Shown here: positions 1 to 10,766 of the stretch, one piece after another
Numbering within the stretch: the stretch's first letter is position 1
Layout: every line of letters begins with the position of its first letter
Assembly: GCA_963691815.1 (NCBI GenBank)
Contig: OY829659.1
Coordinates: 3,641,012-3,705,011 of the forward strand
Origin: Echiichthys vipera
Lineage: Eukaryota > Chordata > Actinopteri > Perciformes > Trachinidae
Length of the DNA stretch: 64,000 nt
Reading direction: 5' to 3'
Notes under the pieces: generated by a model
What the model was told of the DNA's origin: nothing
Database searches by the model: none
Seen by the model: only the letters and a program-made list of their open reading frames with translations
Program-made: the position numbers and the translations under genes

Positions 1-394
1 AGCAAAAACACAGCTAACACCAAACCTCTTTTACATTCCTGTCCGTGTCAGGCTCTCTCTCCACTCAAATCCTGAAAATAAGAGAGCTGGAGCAGCTCTC
101 ACATCTGGCCATGACTCAGTTTTCCAGTGAAACCTGTTTCCTGTAGCCAAGATTTACAGATTCCTCTCGTGATTGAGATCCTCCGGTCAAGTCTTTGGCT
201 TCCTTGCGTTCTCTTCTGTGTGAGCGTGTATGAGATTACAGCACTGTGCAAAATAAATGAACACACCCGAACCAAAACGACAGTTGGCCTTTTAGTCTGT
301 GAAAAATTATCTTTCACTTAGGTGAAAAAGAGAAAAATAGAAAGGAACGTTCTTTAGAAAGCTGAGAGCTGTGCTTCACCCTGCACCTCTTATC
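1..394 (-). other. Presumed 3' UTR / downstream flank of the tmem132e-like gene
   Basis: This sequence follows the stop codon on the minus strand. I see no AATAAA or ATTAAA on the minus strand here, so the 3' UTR probably continues beyond position 1. Short overlapping ORFs on both strands have no recognisable protein similarity. Confidence 0.5.
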
Positions 395-1465
395 TCAGGC
401 TATTTCTTTTATTCTGCGCATATAATCGTGCAGTTCTTCCGGGTCTTGAAAGCCCATATCCTGGCAAACCCACTGAATGTCCTCTTCATCTGCAATGGGG
501 ATGGAGTTATAGGGCAGTTCCTCTGTTGGAAGGGTGGTAAAGGTGGTGAACTTGACTCTCTTGCGCTTGGAGGTGGGTGAACTGGCCTCCTCGCCGTTCT
601 CCTTCGTCGAGCCCCCAGAGCTGCCGTCACCCCGCCCGTGAACCTGGCTTTGAACACTAGTCTGGGAACTGCCACTGCTGTGGTGGTCCCCATGGCAGCA
701 AGTCTGTACACCCTCCAAAGGGTTACTGGGACTTTCTACCTGCTGTGGTGACAGATCACACTGGGCCCTCAGTGGCTGGCCATTTCCCAGGAATACCCAG
801 TGATGGGAGTGGTCCATGTTGGCCTGACCCTCGGGTGGGATCCGCTTATGGCGGTACTTCAGCACGAAAACGATGCAGTTAATGAGAAAGACTAAGATGG
901 CCAAACAGAACACTCCCAGCAGAGCGTACATGCCAATCTCAAGGTCGGTCATGTTACGAGGTGAATGCACAAAGTCGTCCTCCTCCTCTTCATCACTCTC
1001 TGTTGGTCGCTCCTGGTTACTAATGGTTGGGAAATTGGTGTAATCAATGGGGACACTGGCAGGCTGCTCATTAGATGTCTCGTAAATTCTTCCACTGATG
1101 TTTGGATCAATGATTGGACGCCTGGTGATGGGCGCCAGCTCTATCTCCCCCTCAGTCGTTGCCTCTTCCTCAGAATCTTCCTCTGGGCCAAAGCGGACCT
1201 TGACATAAACCGCAGCAGATGCGATGACGCTTTTGCGTTTGGTCTTCTGGCAGGCCTCGCAGATGGTCATCTCTAAACGCACCATCTCGCCAGATCCCTC
1301 CCCTTCTGCCACCACTACAGGCCATCGCTGCTGAGGCTCCTGGGACACGGACACGACTCTGTCGTCCAGCGTGGAGGCATTGAGATTGTAGTCTTTAGGA
1401 TCAAAGTAAGTCAGAGTGGCGGCTGTGTTGTCACTGAAAAGCATCCAGACGGACAAACTGGCCTC
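395..1465 (-). CDS. tmem132e: tmem132e-like terminal coding exon (transmembrane segment and cytoplasmic tail)
   Basis: Terminal coding exon, 356 residues plus TGA stop at 397-395. The acceptor is a pyrimidine tract ending CAG just above 1465, and the exon opens in phase 0 with EASLSVWMLFSD, which follows APKQ of the preceding exon. Residues 1-165 are the end of the extracellular part, with a very acidic stretch (DEEEEDD, about 158-164) and N-x-S/T sequons near residues 29, 122 and 171. A hydrophobic helix spans about 177-202 (IGMYALLGVFCLAILVFLIN...), followed by basic KYRHKR. The tail has HSHHWVFLGNGQPLR, a Ser/Gly/His-rich stretch, PTSKRKRVKFTTFTTLP (about 297-313) and ends DYMRRIKEIA. This layout is diagnostic of the TMEM132 family of type I neural membrane proteins. 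The SHHWVFLGNGQPLR and CHGDHHSSGSSQTS stretches and the RRIKEIA end best fit TMEM132E from memory. Paralogues TMEM132B, C and D are the alternatives. Family membership is near certain, the paralogue less so. Confidence 0.93.
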   Translation of the reverse strand, partial: EASLSVWMLFSDNTAATLTYFDPKDYNLNASTLDDRVVSVSQEPQQRWPVVVAEGEGSGEMVRLEMTICEACQKTKRKSVIASAAVYVKVRFGPEEDSEEEATTEGEIELAPITRRPIIDPNISGRIYETSNEQPASVPIDYTNFPTISNQERPTESDEEEEDDFVHSPRNMTDLEIGMYALLGVFCLAILVFLINCIVFVLKYRHKRIPPEGQANMDHSHHWVFLGNGQPLRAQCDLSPQQVESPSNPLEGVQTCCHGDHHSSGSSQTSVQSQVHGRGDGSSGGSTKENGEEASSPTSKRKRVKFTTFTTLPTEELPYNSIPIADEEDIQWVCQDMGFQDPEELHDYMRRIKEIA

Positions 1466-1853
1466 CTGTCGGACAAAAGGACAAGAAAAATACAGTTTAG
1501 ACCGGATTTCCTTACACAGCAAAATTACTTTACTTCAAAAAGGTTACAACATGACAGAAGTGTATGAACCTGCCCGATCACACTGTAAACACACACGACA
1601 CGATATTACTTAATTGTCAGAGCAAGTCTGAAATTTGTTTTGCATCGCAGCAGCTCCATTTACAGAATCACAGAAGAGACAATAGAGACGAGAGAAGAGA
1701 AGCACTTAGACATCAACACAGGACCCCAACACTCACGCAGGTATTTGGATTTCTGTCGGTATAAGTAACAAAAACTCACATGGTTGTCTTTAGCAAGTCA
1801 TTAGCATCTAATCCTAACATCGTGTTTTTAACTGTTATTTCTACTGCTACTCA

Positions 1854-2438
1854 GGGCGCACTCACACTGTCCTTCAGCACCGCGCCAAAACAGGTTTTGC
1901 GGGTAAAGCCTAGTGCGTTTGACCAGTGTGAGTGCAACCGCACCGCGCCTAGCTGCGGCCAGCTGGCCATCCACGGCCCGTTTAAGAGAGGTGGGCTTTA
2001 GTAGAGCGTGTTTGCACGTGTACGAGCACGAGCGTGCGCACGTGTACGAGCACGAGGCCTACGGCGGTTCTGAGGTCATTTCCTGTGCGCCGGTTGGGAC
2101 ATAGAAAAAAGAAGGAGGGACCATGCGCGGACATTTCAAACAATGGCGGTGAAAGGTTCACGTTGGTGTGATGCGGAGGTGGAGTGTTTACTGCAGATTT
2201 GGTCGATGAAAAGATTCAAAAACAGTCGACAAGAAGCACAAAAACTCAGAGGTCTACGGAAAGATCTGGAAACAAAGCCACGCATCGAGACGATGTCATC
2301 AATGCGTGTGACGTGTTACGGCGTGATGACGTATAGGCAGCAAGAAGCATTCTCCGAGGCCCAGGTAGTGTGAGTACAAACGGGCCTGGAGGGGGGGACA
2401 AGGACCCTAAAGCACGGGAGGACAGTGTGAGGGCGCCC
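1854..2438 (+). mobile_element. Harbinger-type MITE, copy A
   Basis: Near full-length copy of the window's most abundant element. The left end is GGGCGCACTCACACTGTCC and the right end ...GCGCCC. Flanks are TCA and TTA, an imperfect trinucleotide duplication. Inside are a GC-rich half with repeated GTACGAGCACGAG blocks, then caATGGCGGTGAAAGG and the relic GSRWCDAEVECLLQIWS, then a CRE-like cluster near 2290-2330. The CRE palindrome is altered here (GATGTCAT). Confidence 0.85.
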
Positions 2439-4138
2439 TTAAACCCTAGGCTGACAGGTACGCAGCGCCGGACCGTTGTATTCCTTCATTGGTAAACTAT
2501 TTCCCCCGGATTGGCATTCCCTTTCTCGTTGTGGTTTTCACGCTCCCCGTCGTTAAGTTTACTCTAATCGTGTGTGTTTTTCTGTTTCTCCGTAGTTTCC
2601 CGTGTTCCTGTTTCCCGTCCGTCGTCTCCTCGTTCCTGTTTTTCCCTCGACCGTCTCGTCATCTGTATTTCCTATTTACCCTGTAGCAGACGCAGTGTCC
2701 GTGTCTGCATTGGGTCCACCCTTTTTGTGTGTTATATCTGAACCGTTCATGACATCATATCAGAAAACACGTATGCGGATACAGATAGATACCGATATGT
2801 CTGTGATTGGCTGATCATATTCAGATTAATCACATTACTGCTCGTTTGTGAGCGGCCTCTCAGAGCCGATACAGGACTCTGCTGTTTAACCAGTTGATCA
2901 GTTATTGGTTAAAAAATAAAAACCCTCCTGATTAATCGCCTGCTTCTCCGGAGCGGTGGATGAATACTGAAATGCGGCAGTCGCGAACGCTCCTCTATGT
3001 TGTGACGATGTCCCGCTGAGAGTCAAACCTCTGTCATCTCAGTATGACAGCGCGGAGACAGCCTTTGATATGGATGATTTAAATAATACATTGAATACGG
3101 CGTATCTGTTTTTATGAGCTGACTCTGCTACAAAAGAGCTGACACAGGGAGGAGGAACGAAGGCGACGAGGGGGTGTTTCAACACCGACAAAACAACCGC
3201 CGCATGGTTTTTCCGCGCTCATCCAGTGCAGGACGAAGTTATGCCTGCGGAGGAGTGGATTTCCTTCAGTCTGGGGCAAAGTTTTGCTAAAAAAGAGACG
3301 TTTTTTCACCGGGTTTTCAAAGACCCCGACGAGACCCAGAGGGATTTCTGCACCGAGTCGATATTATTCCGTGCGTCTTGCTTACCAAAACATCAGCACG
3401 CAATTTTCCACAATTAATGTATTCCGCATATTTCCATAAAGCAATGTGTGTGTTAGGACGAAGTTCCCCAATCTTTGATTCCCGCATTTTCTTTGATTTG
3501 TGTTTTACGGCATCGGGGAACGTATGCGGATGTGGATTGAGCGCAAACAGCTCGGATTATAAACTATGCATACGCGGGGGGGGGGGGAGAAAAACCCTCT
3601 TCTAGGCTTATTATGAGAGACATTTGCATTGATTTGAGATGTAACATTACCACCCAGACTCATAAATACCGTATTAAGTTGCTCATTTAAGCAGTAAGCA
3701 GTGAGTAAGTCACAGCAAACAGCAAATGGTCCGCGCTGATCTGTCAAGTACTGAAAGACTCGCGCTGCGGAAAAGGAGAATAATGCAAAGAGACCTTGAT
3801 TGTGGAACTCTCCCCCCGTCCATAGTTGATGCGTTTCATTCATTTCTGGAGTAATAGAGGACATTTAGAAAGTTTTCCTGTGAAACAGAATCAAATGGCT
3901 TGAAATAGCAGCAGCGCTCCTCTGAGAGCTTCGCCGGCAGAGGAATTGGCTGCCTTTTTACGGCCCGGCCTTGGAGAGCACTTAGGACAATACATTACAA
4001 TAATTAAATTTCAAGGTGGCCGAGAAGCGGAAAGCAAGAAAAATTGGAATTTAATGCTCGCTTCTCTCTCTCTCGCTGGTGCCCGATGCAGTCGTCGCTG
4101 CGTTTTTTAGAGACGTGCAGGTCGATGAGAGGGCAGAG
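2439..4138. other. Intronic sequence without recognised features
   Basis: No exon with family similarity and no TIR-bounded element recognised. A short G homopolymer lies at about 3577-3588. Several 60-120 codon ORFs are uncorrelated with splice signals or known domains. Confidence 0.4.
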
Positions 4139-4242
4139 CAGGACTGGAACACACACACACGCGCATGCACACGCACACACACACACACACACACACACTC
4201 CTCCTTCATGTGACTGCAAGAGTGCTCTGGAGCAAGGCACTG

Positions 4243-4297
<55 letters not shown>

Positions 4298-4516
4298 GCG
4301 CACATACACACGCACATATATACACATAAACACACACACAAACACACACTCACACACATACACATATACGTACACACACACACCTCTCTTTCATGTGACT
4401 GTCAAGAGTGCTCTGGAGCAAGGCACTGCACACGCATGCACACAAGCACGCACATACACACACACACACACACTCACTCACATACACACGCACACACACA
4501 TACACAAACAATCACT

Positions 4517-4556
<40 letters not shown>

Positions 4557-4972
4557 CACTCCTCTTTCACGTGACTGTCAAGAGTGCTCTGGAGCAAGGC
4601 ACTGCACACACACAAACACACACACACACATACACACACACACACATACACACACACACACACACACTCTCCTCCTTCACGCAACTGTAAAGAGTGCTCA
4701 GGAGCAAGGCACTGCACACACACAAACACACACTCACACACATACACACACACACACACTCTCCTCCTTCACGCGACTTCAAAGAGTGCTCAGGAGCAAG
4801 GCACTGCACACACACAAACACACACTCACACATATACACACACACACATACACAAACACACACACACACACACACTCCTCCTTCACGTGACTGTCAAGAG
4901 TGCTCTGGAGCAAGGCACTGCACGCACACACACACACACACACACACGCACACACACACACTGTCTCCCTAG
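4139..4972. repeat. CA-based compound minisatellite
   Basis: CA runs of variable length alternate with a conserved core. The core contains CTCCTTCACGTGACTGTC followed by AGAGTGCTCTGGAGCAAGG and CACTGCAC. Six cores begin near 4200, 4383, 4560, 4671, 4761 and 4875. The long His/Thr-rich and Cys/Val-rich ORFs here are translations of the CA repeat and are not genes. Confidence 0.93.
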
Positions 4973-5639
4973 GTGAAGCAGGGCTGCCAATTAACTCCTT
5001 GCGGAGGTTCGCAGAGGTCCGTGCTCCCGCGTGAAGACACTGTGGCAAAGAGAATGTTTTTTCTTCTTCTTCTCACTTCACTCGAGCAATAAAATCAATT
5101 TTGGGGAAATTAATGTGGACGTATCAGAAGTATTTTACCAGGCCTGCCTGAAAATACGAAGGTTATAATAAAACAGCACCGAGGACACTCATTCATCCGC
5201 TGCAGCTGCCGTTATCTGGTGCCCTTGCTAACAACGCTGGCTGCAGCTTAAAAGATTTAGCTGGGAAATAATTTTATGATGAAGAAGGGAATCTAGCGCC
5301 TGCTTGTTGATATAGAGCCGCTGAGGGGATTTGCAAATAAACTTTATTGTACCACTCTGGAGACAGAACCAGGGGAACACACTGAGTACTAAGTGCAATT
5401 AAGGCGCACAGAGCTGCAATAAGACTTTACGTGTACACGCAGCTGCATTTAGTCCTTTGTTTATCGCCGTATTAGAATTTAGGAAGAAGTCACTGGTGCT
5501 GCGTTTAGAGCTGAGGTAGGGGTGTGTATCTATGCAATACACACCTACGCAGTGTACGATCAGATACAACACAACACAGACGCGTGTGTAACACCCGGGC
5601 CTTATGCAGCGATGTTCTGACATATTCTCTCCTATTAAG
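4973..5639. other. Intronic sequence without recognised features
   Basis: Ordinary AT-moderate sequence with no recognised repeat boundary, exon or RNA gene. Confidence 0.4.
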
Positions 5640-5850
5640 AAATAAGAGAAGTTATGATGATCTCCAGATGCACCGGACGCTTCATGAGCCTCCACCGCAC
5701 CCTGATGGAGCAGAGCAGCAGCCACAGCGGGCGGCTAACGGCGCTGCGCTCGAGGACTGAGCGCCACAGGAGGTGCTTTGTCCCTACAGTCATCAGGCTG
5801 TGGACAGGGGCTGCTGACCTTGGCTCTGGTGCCACTGAAAAGGGGCTGAA
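5640..5850 (+). mobile_element. LINE 3'-end fragment (Rex1/L2-like, tentative)
   Basis: One plus-strand frame reads LRSRTERHRRCFVPTVIRLW, resembling the extreme 3' region of teleost non-LTR elements, where a ...RRSFVPTAIRLFN-like stretch follows the reverse transcriptase. The upstream part has no readable RT motif. The family is uncertain. Confidence 0.45.
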
Positions 5851-6070
5851 GAGCTGCGTGAGGCCCAAGAGCCGTGGGTTACAGACCCCTGGTCTAACCT
5901 TAACCATCTCAACTCGATGCCTAACCCCGACCCGTTCACCTTTCAATGGTTGACGTTGGGCAAACGCATGCACCAGTATTTTATCACTTTTCTAAGCCTT
6001 TATCTTGGGTACATATATATAATTTTTATACTGCACAGGCACACAGTTCTAATACATTATTTAACCTCTT

Positions 6071-6402
6071 CATTCATTCATCTTCAACCGCTTGTCCCTG
6101 TCGGGGTCGGGGTCGGGGGGGGCTGGAGCTGATCCCAGCTGACATTGGGCGTGAGGCGGGGTCCACCCTGGACAGGACGCCAGTCTATCACAGGACACAT
6201 AGAGACGAACAGAGACAGACAACCATTCACACCTACGGGTGATTTAGAGTCATCAATGAACCGAACACCTGCACGTCTTTGGACTGTGGGAGGAAACCGG
6301 AGAACCCGGAGAAAACCCACGCTGACACGGGGAGAACATGCAAACTCCAGTTGGGATGCGAACCTGGAGCCTTCTCGCTGTGAGACCTTCTCGCTGTGAG
6401 AC
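6071..6402 (-). mobile_element. tRNA-derived SINE, copy 1
   Basis: Minus-strand copy. The tail (CATTCATTCATCTTCAACC in plus orientation) is at the left and the truncated head at the right. It shares the body GGACAGGACGCCAGTCTATC and GGACTGTGGGAGGAAACCGG with the other copies. The head with the B box (GGTTCGAATCC in intact copies) is degraded. Confidence 0.8.
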
Positions 6403-6977
6403 CTCTTATTTATTATAATTCTATTTAAATGAGAAAGTTGCACCTTGAATGGCGCCTCATGATGTCCGGCACACTGAGGGAGTAACTGTGCAGATGAAAT
6501 GTTACATTAAACAGTGCGTGTCCAGCACACACACACATATAAACTCTCTGACACACACTGATCCGGCGGAGATTCAAAGGCTTATGATGTGTTGTTTCCC
6601 TCAGAATAGTCCAGAACATTATGTTTACTGCCGCTGACAACAGTAAACATCGGCACTGACGGACTACCGTCCCCAATTAGGAGGGTTGTTTCCAGTGAAA
6701 CGGGGCGGACCGGGTTCAGACTCTGCTTTAAGTCGCTCCAGCTCCAGCGCTTGTTATTTACCTCAGGTAGACCGCGGGTACATTTACCATCAGCGCACAC
6801 ACAGCCTTCATGAATATGCAGCGCGTGTCGTGGTACCGCCTGCATATTTGTTCGATGCTGTTGTGTGTTTTGCAGACTAAGATGCACAGTGACTAGTGCA
6901 GGTGACTTTCTTTTTTTAACGTGGGAATCTGAAAATAATGGGCCGTATGAAAGGTTTCTGTCACTGAGAACCCCCAT

Positions 6978-7481
6978 TATACACACGCACACACGCACAC
7001 ACGCACACACACACACGCACACACACTCTCACAAGGCACACACACACGCTGAGCACGCATGCACGCAAACACACATACAGACACACGCACGCAAACACAC
7101 ATAAACACACACGCACACACGCAAGCACGCTCAGCACACACACACACACACACACGCTGAGCACGTACACACGCTCAGCACACACACACACACGCTGAGC
7201 ACATACACACGCACACACACACACACACGCAAGCACGCTCAGCACACACACGCGCACGCACACACACGCTTAGCATGCACACACGCACACACACGTGGAC
7301 ACACACACACAACCATACTCAGCACACACACTGACACAGACACACACTGACACACGCACACACACACACAACCATACTCAGCACACACACTCACACACAC
7401 TCACACACACATGCTGAGCACGCACACACGCAAGCACGCTCAGCACGCACACACACACATGCACGCACGCACACACACAAA
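6978..7481. repeat. CA/CACG microsatellite with GCTGAGCAC/GCTCAGCAC interruptions
   Basis: About 500 bp of impure CA repeat, regularly interrupted by GCTGAGCAC and its mirror-type variant GCTCAGCAC (for example near 7050, 7130, 7155, 7175, 7190, 7237, 7412 and 7437). ORFs here are repeat translations. Confidence 0.9.
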
Positions 7482-7624
7482 CACAAAGTTGTTTCTGATT
7501 TCGAGGAAAAAAAGTTTTTTTATCGGTTCACCTTTTTTTCCTCATATATGAAAATCTGAAATATTGTGACCACAATGCCTAATCACTTCTACATCTACTC
7601 ACTAAGGTAAACACATTACACGTG

Positions 7625-7696
7625 TGAGCTGGGGATCGGACCGCCAATCTCTCGAATGGAGGACAACCCACTCATCCACTGAGCCACAGTCGCCCC
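7625..7696 (-). mobile_element. tRNA-headed SINE fragment (second SINE family)
   Basis: In minus orientation this reads as a tRNA-like head: GGGGCGACTGTGGCTCAGTG, where TGGCTCAGTGG fits a Pol III A box, then a degenerate B box in GGTCCGATCCC. The same head occurs at 52013-52313. Only the head survives. Confidence 0.6.
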
Positions 7697-8103
7697 ACAG
7701 ATGTGTTTCTATGGATGTTGCATATGTACGCATATACATTACATTACAGTCTTTATATATGATATATTTTAGACATTATACGTTATTTATAAAATCGTAT
7801 AAGATGTATTATCGTATAGTTAGATTCACACATTGCACATAGAGTATAGTAGATAAATAATACAGATTACAGCAATTATGAATTGTGAAAAAGGGGATTA
7901 AATAAATTCCTGCTCCTTCAGGCAGAGTTCACTGTTTACATGATGTTACAGGTTTTCTTCCTCTTATTTGTGAATTATTTTAATTTTGCATAGTTTTGTA
8001 TTTTGTGTTCTGTTTTGGACGCGTCTGTAATTAATTCATAAATTCAATTCAATTCAATTCCACCTCTTATATGAAGCAGCAAATGACCGTAAATCAAAGT
8101 TAC

Positions 8104-8298
8104 CTGCTTGGGAGCTGTGAGTGTCTGGATGCCGGTTGCCTTGGCGACCATGGTGTGGCTGTTGCCGGGGCTGGGCTGCAGCGACAGGGTCAGGCCCGAG
8201 ATGCCGTGGACACGCATCTCCGTGATGGACACCTTGTCGTCCGTGACGGAGAACGCGGACTCCCCCAGCATCGCATCCACTGCCAGCGGAGACTCCAC
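8104..8298 (-). CDS. tmem132e: tmem132e-like internal exon (65 residues)
   Basis: Phase 0-0 exon of 195 bp. The acceptor reads tctctccccgcag directly above 8298; the donor GTAACT starts at 8103. It encodes VESPLAVDAMLGESAFSVTD through GIQTLTAPKQ. The preceding exon ends GSTVLK and the next begins EASLSVW, so the protein runs GSTVLK-VESPLAV and APKQ-EASLS without a gap, as in TMEM132 proteins. The stretch SVTDDKVSITEMRVHGISGLTLSLQPSPG belongs to the membrane-proximal extracellular Ig-like region of the family. There is no catalytic motif. The intron to the terminal exon is about 6.6 kb, and a short AATTC tandem (8038-8061) lies 42 bp downstream of the donor. Confidence 0.92.
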
Positions 8299-9299
8299 CT
8301 GCGGGGAGAGAAGACGCACGACAGAGGGAGACGGTTTGAGTCCAGGACAGACGACGGCGTTATTGTTTCTCTGAAGCTCATAAAAGCCTTTGACAAGGCA
8401 ATTTTGGATTAAAGTGCTATGTGCTGCTGTTTGTTCCAGTTGCTTGGATCCGTACGTCGATGCCTCTCTGTCCATCACAGTGAAGGAACAGAAACCCACT
8501 CGAGATGGATTTCATCAGCGACCGCACGACAAGGCACAAGCTGAGCAGCCACTGCGGCGCTGCCAGAGTGACAGTCGCAGCGGCACTCGTGCCCGTCTGA
8601 GTGTCACCACACGAAATTCAAAAGCGATTTTAAAGCCGGCCTCGTCTCTTCAGGTAATCCCGGTCTTTTGACGGGCCTCTGCACCTCTGCTGCTTTGGAA
8701 AGATCATCACTCTGCGATTGCGAGCAGAGGTCACGAGGGGCTCGAGCAGAGTAAAGAGTCATTCAGCGAAAGTGGCGGCCTCGTGCTCGAGAGTCAGACG
8801 GGGAAATCTTTGCCACCTTCATCTGTGTCAGATGAAGTGTGCTGTGCTTGAGCGGCGAAGGGTTCGGTGCTCTCACACACTTCCCCCCAATCATCGTTGA
8901 CTGAAACCTTGAAAGGAGAAATCACAGCAGCCTGTACAGGAGGTCTGAGTCCAATCAAGACTACTGCCCTCCCCCACCCCCACCCACCCCGAATAGAAAG
9001 ACTTAACGACTTAAATTAACAATAACGCCCATTAATAGAAATAATGCATGAAATAGAATAAGAAATGTATATATATATGTACATTTTGCTACTACTAATA
9101 AAGCATGATGGCTATTTATGTCCCTGTGAAGTCAAAGTATTAATTTGGAAGTAAAATTACGTAGGTAATGTAGTTAAGTCAGGGTCTACGAGCGCGTCCT
9201 TATGTACGGACGATAGAAAAGTCAGGAAAGTAAAGGATTGAAAACAAGCTGCAAAACCAACGACATCAAGACGATAAAGAACTTAACTGAGCAAGAAAA
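8299..9299. other. Intronic sequence without recognised features
   Basis: Upstream of the 8104-8298 exon in the 19.2-kb intron. A short C-rich patch lies at about 8970-8990. No repeat boundary or exon recognised. Confidence 0.4.
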
Positions 9300-9831
9300 G
9301 GTTAAAGGTTTAATATGGAAAATGAGCAGGACACCGACAACTAGTGTCTCAAGATCGTAATCGTGACAACAACATATATTTAAAAGCAGTGGGGTTGCCA
9401 GGTTGGTCAGACCCGGCTTAGTAGCCTACAAGAGACCGGAGCCTGTTTGAACCCGTCCCCTCCAGAAAATCACACCATAAAAACAAGGGTTAGAGGAGTT
9501 TGACTGACAGTTAGCGTTAGCCGTTAGCGTTAGCTGCTCCAGCTAAGTGCAGATGAAAGTGATGTTAGCATCAAGGAGAAGCGTAGCCATGTGGGCGTGC
9601 GTTTGAATGGCGTTGGAGTGAATGTGAATGAATGCTCGGCCTATAGTGACTCTGGTTGTTGCCCGTCTCCGCTCACTCAGCTGCTGGGACAAAGAACGCC
9701 CCCTTCACTGAGGCTCCCAAGCAGCTGCAGGATTGGGTAACTCCATTTCACCCAGTGCCAGCCTACAGTAGCTGCACCCAACAACAGACAACCCTGGCAA
9801 CTGGCAACGCCTGACGCTATTGGCTGCTACC
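9300..9831 (+). repeat. Unclassified ~540-bp interspersed repeat R1, copy 1
   Basis: Nearly colinear with 61464-62009 and, inverted, with 63763-64000. Shared landmarks are TTAAAGGTT at the start, CTAGTGTCTCAAGATCGT, GGTTGCCAGGTTGGTCAGAC, a GTTAGCGTTAGCCGTTAGC tract, GGCCTATAGTGACTCTGG and a GCTATTGGCTGCTAC end. I do not recognise the family and see no clear TIRs or coding remnant. Confidence 0.75.
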
Positions 9832-9926
9832 ATGGGAACACAACAGGACAGGAAGTCATTGTCAAACCCGTCAAATTTTAAAAATATATTAATTAAGACT
9901 CATTTTTTTTTTATGGAGAAGCAGTA

Positions 9927-10090
9927 CTCTCTCTCCCTCTCTCTCTGTCTCCCCCCCCTCTCTCTCTCCCTCATCCCCCCCTTTCTACCCCCCCTCTCCC
10001 TCCCTCCCTCTCTCTCTGTCTCTCTCTGTCTCCCCCCCCCCCCCTCTCTCTCTCTCCCCCCCTCTCTCTCCCTCCCTCCCTCCCTCCTCA
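9927..10090. repeat. Polypyrimidine (CT/CCCTC) low-complexity tract
   Basis: About 160 bp almost entirely of C and T on the plus strand, with CTCTCTCC, CCCCCCC and CCTCCCTC blocks. Serine/leucine/proline ORFs here are artefacts. Confidence 0.95.
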
Positions 10091-10766
10091 CCTTCAGTGA
10101 GACCTTTATTCCCCGTGTTACGACATTCGTTCCGTGATAGTTCACACTAATTGGACGGCTTGACGACTGTTGTCAACCTTTGTGTTGCGCAGCTACAAGA
10201 ATGGCATAACTCTCCCCGCTAATGTCCTCTTCTCCTCCGGAGGGTAATGATGGGAAACAATTAAGTCGTGGTGTCAGCTGCGTGAAAGCCTCTCTGTACT
10301 CGTGTCAGAGCCAGTCTCCCTTACAGCACCTCTGCCCTTGATATTTGGCTTTATACATCCGCGCACAACAAACTGCGTGTACTACTGTGTGCGCGCTGCA
10401 TTAATATCACAGCAAAGTGTTGTGATGTCACAACAGGTATTGCTGAAAATGATATAAAGGGATAGAAAGGAATCCTTTACGCTGGTAAATGCCTCGGGGC
10501 GCAGAAGCAGGAGGAAAACAAACTTACGCGGAGACAAAACTCTGCAGTCAGGTTCCTCTTTTATTTGCATGTTGTTTGGATGTGATGGATTAATGCGCCA
10601 GAGAGGAGAGTTATGATTCACTTGGCTCTCCACACACACACTAACATACGTACACACATGTATACAAGGGTGTGTGTAAGCGCCTGAGGCATGATAGGAA
10701 ATGGTTGCATGAATAAACTTTTCATGATCACAGATCAAGCTGCATGACGGATCAAAAACTCTCTGA

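Noticed and set aside
2143..2373. Recurrent 60-100 codon ORF starting MAVKGSRWCDAEVE as a possible small gene family
   Set aside because: It is present in nearly every MITE copy with the same frameshifts. It is a relic carried by the transposon, not an independent gene.
4004..5048. Several 80-176 codon ORFs rich in His/Thr or Cys/Val
   Set aside because: They are translations of CA/TG repeats in different frames, without domains or splice context.
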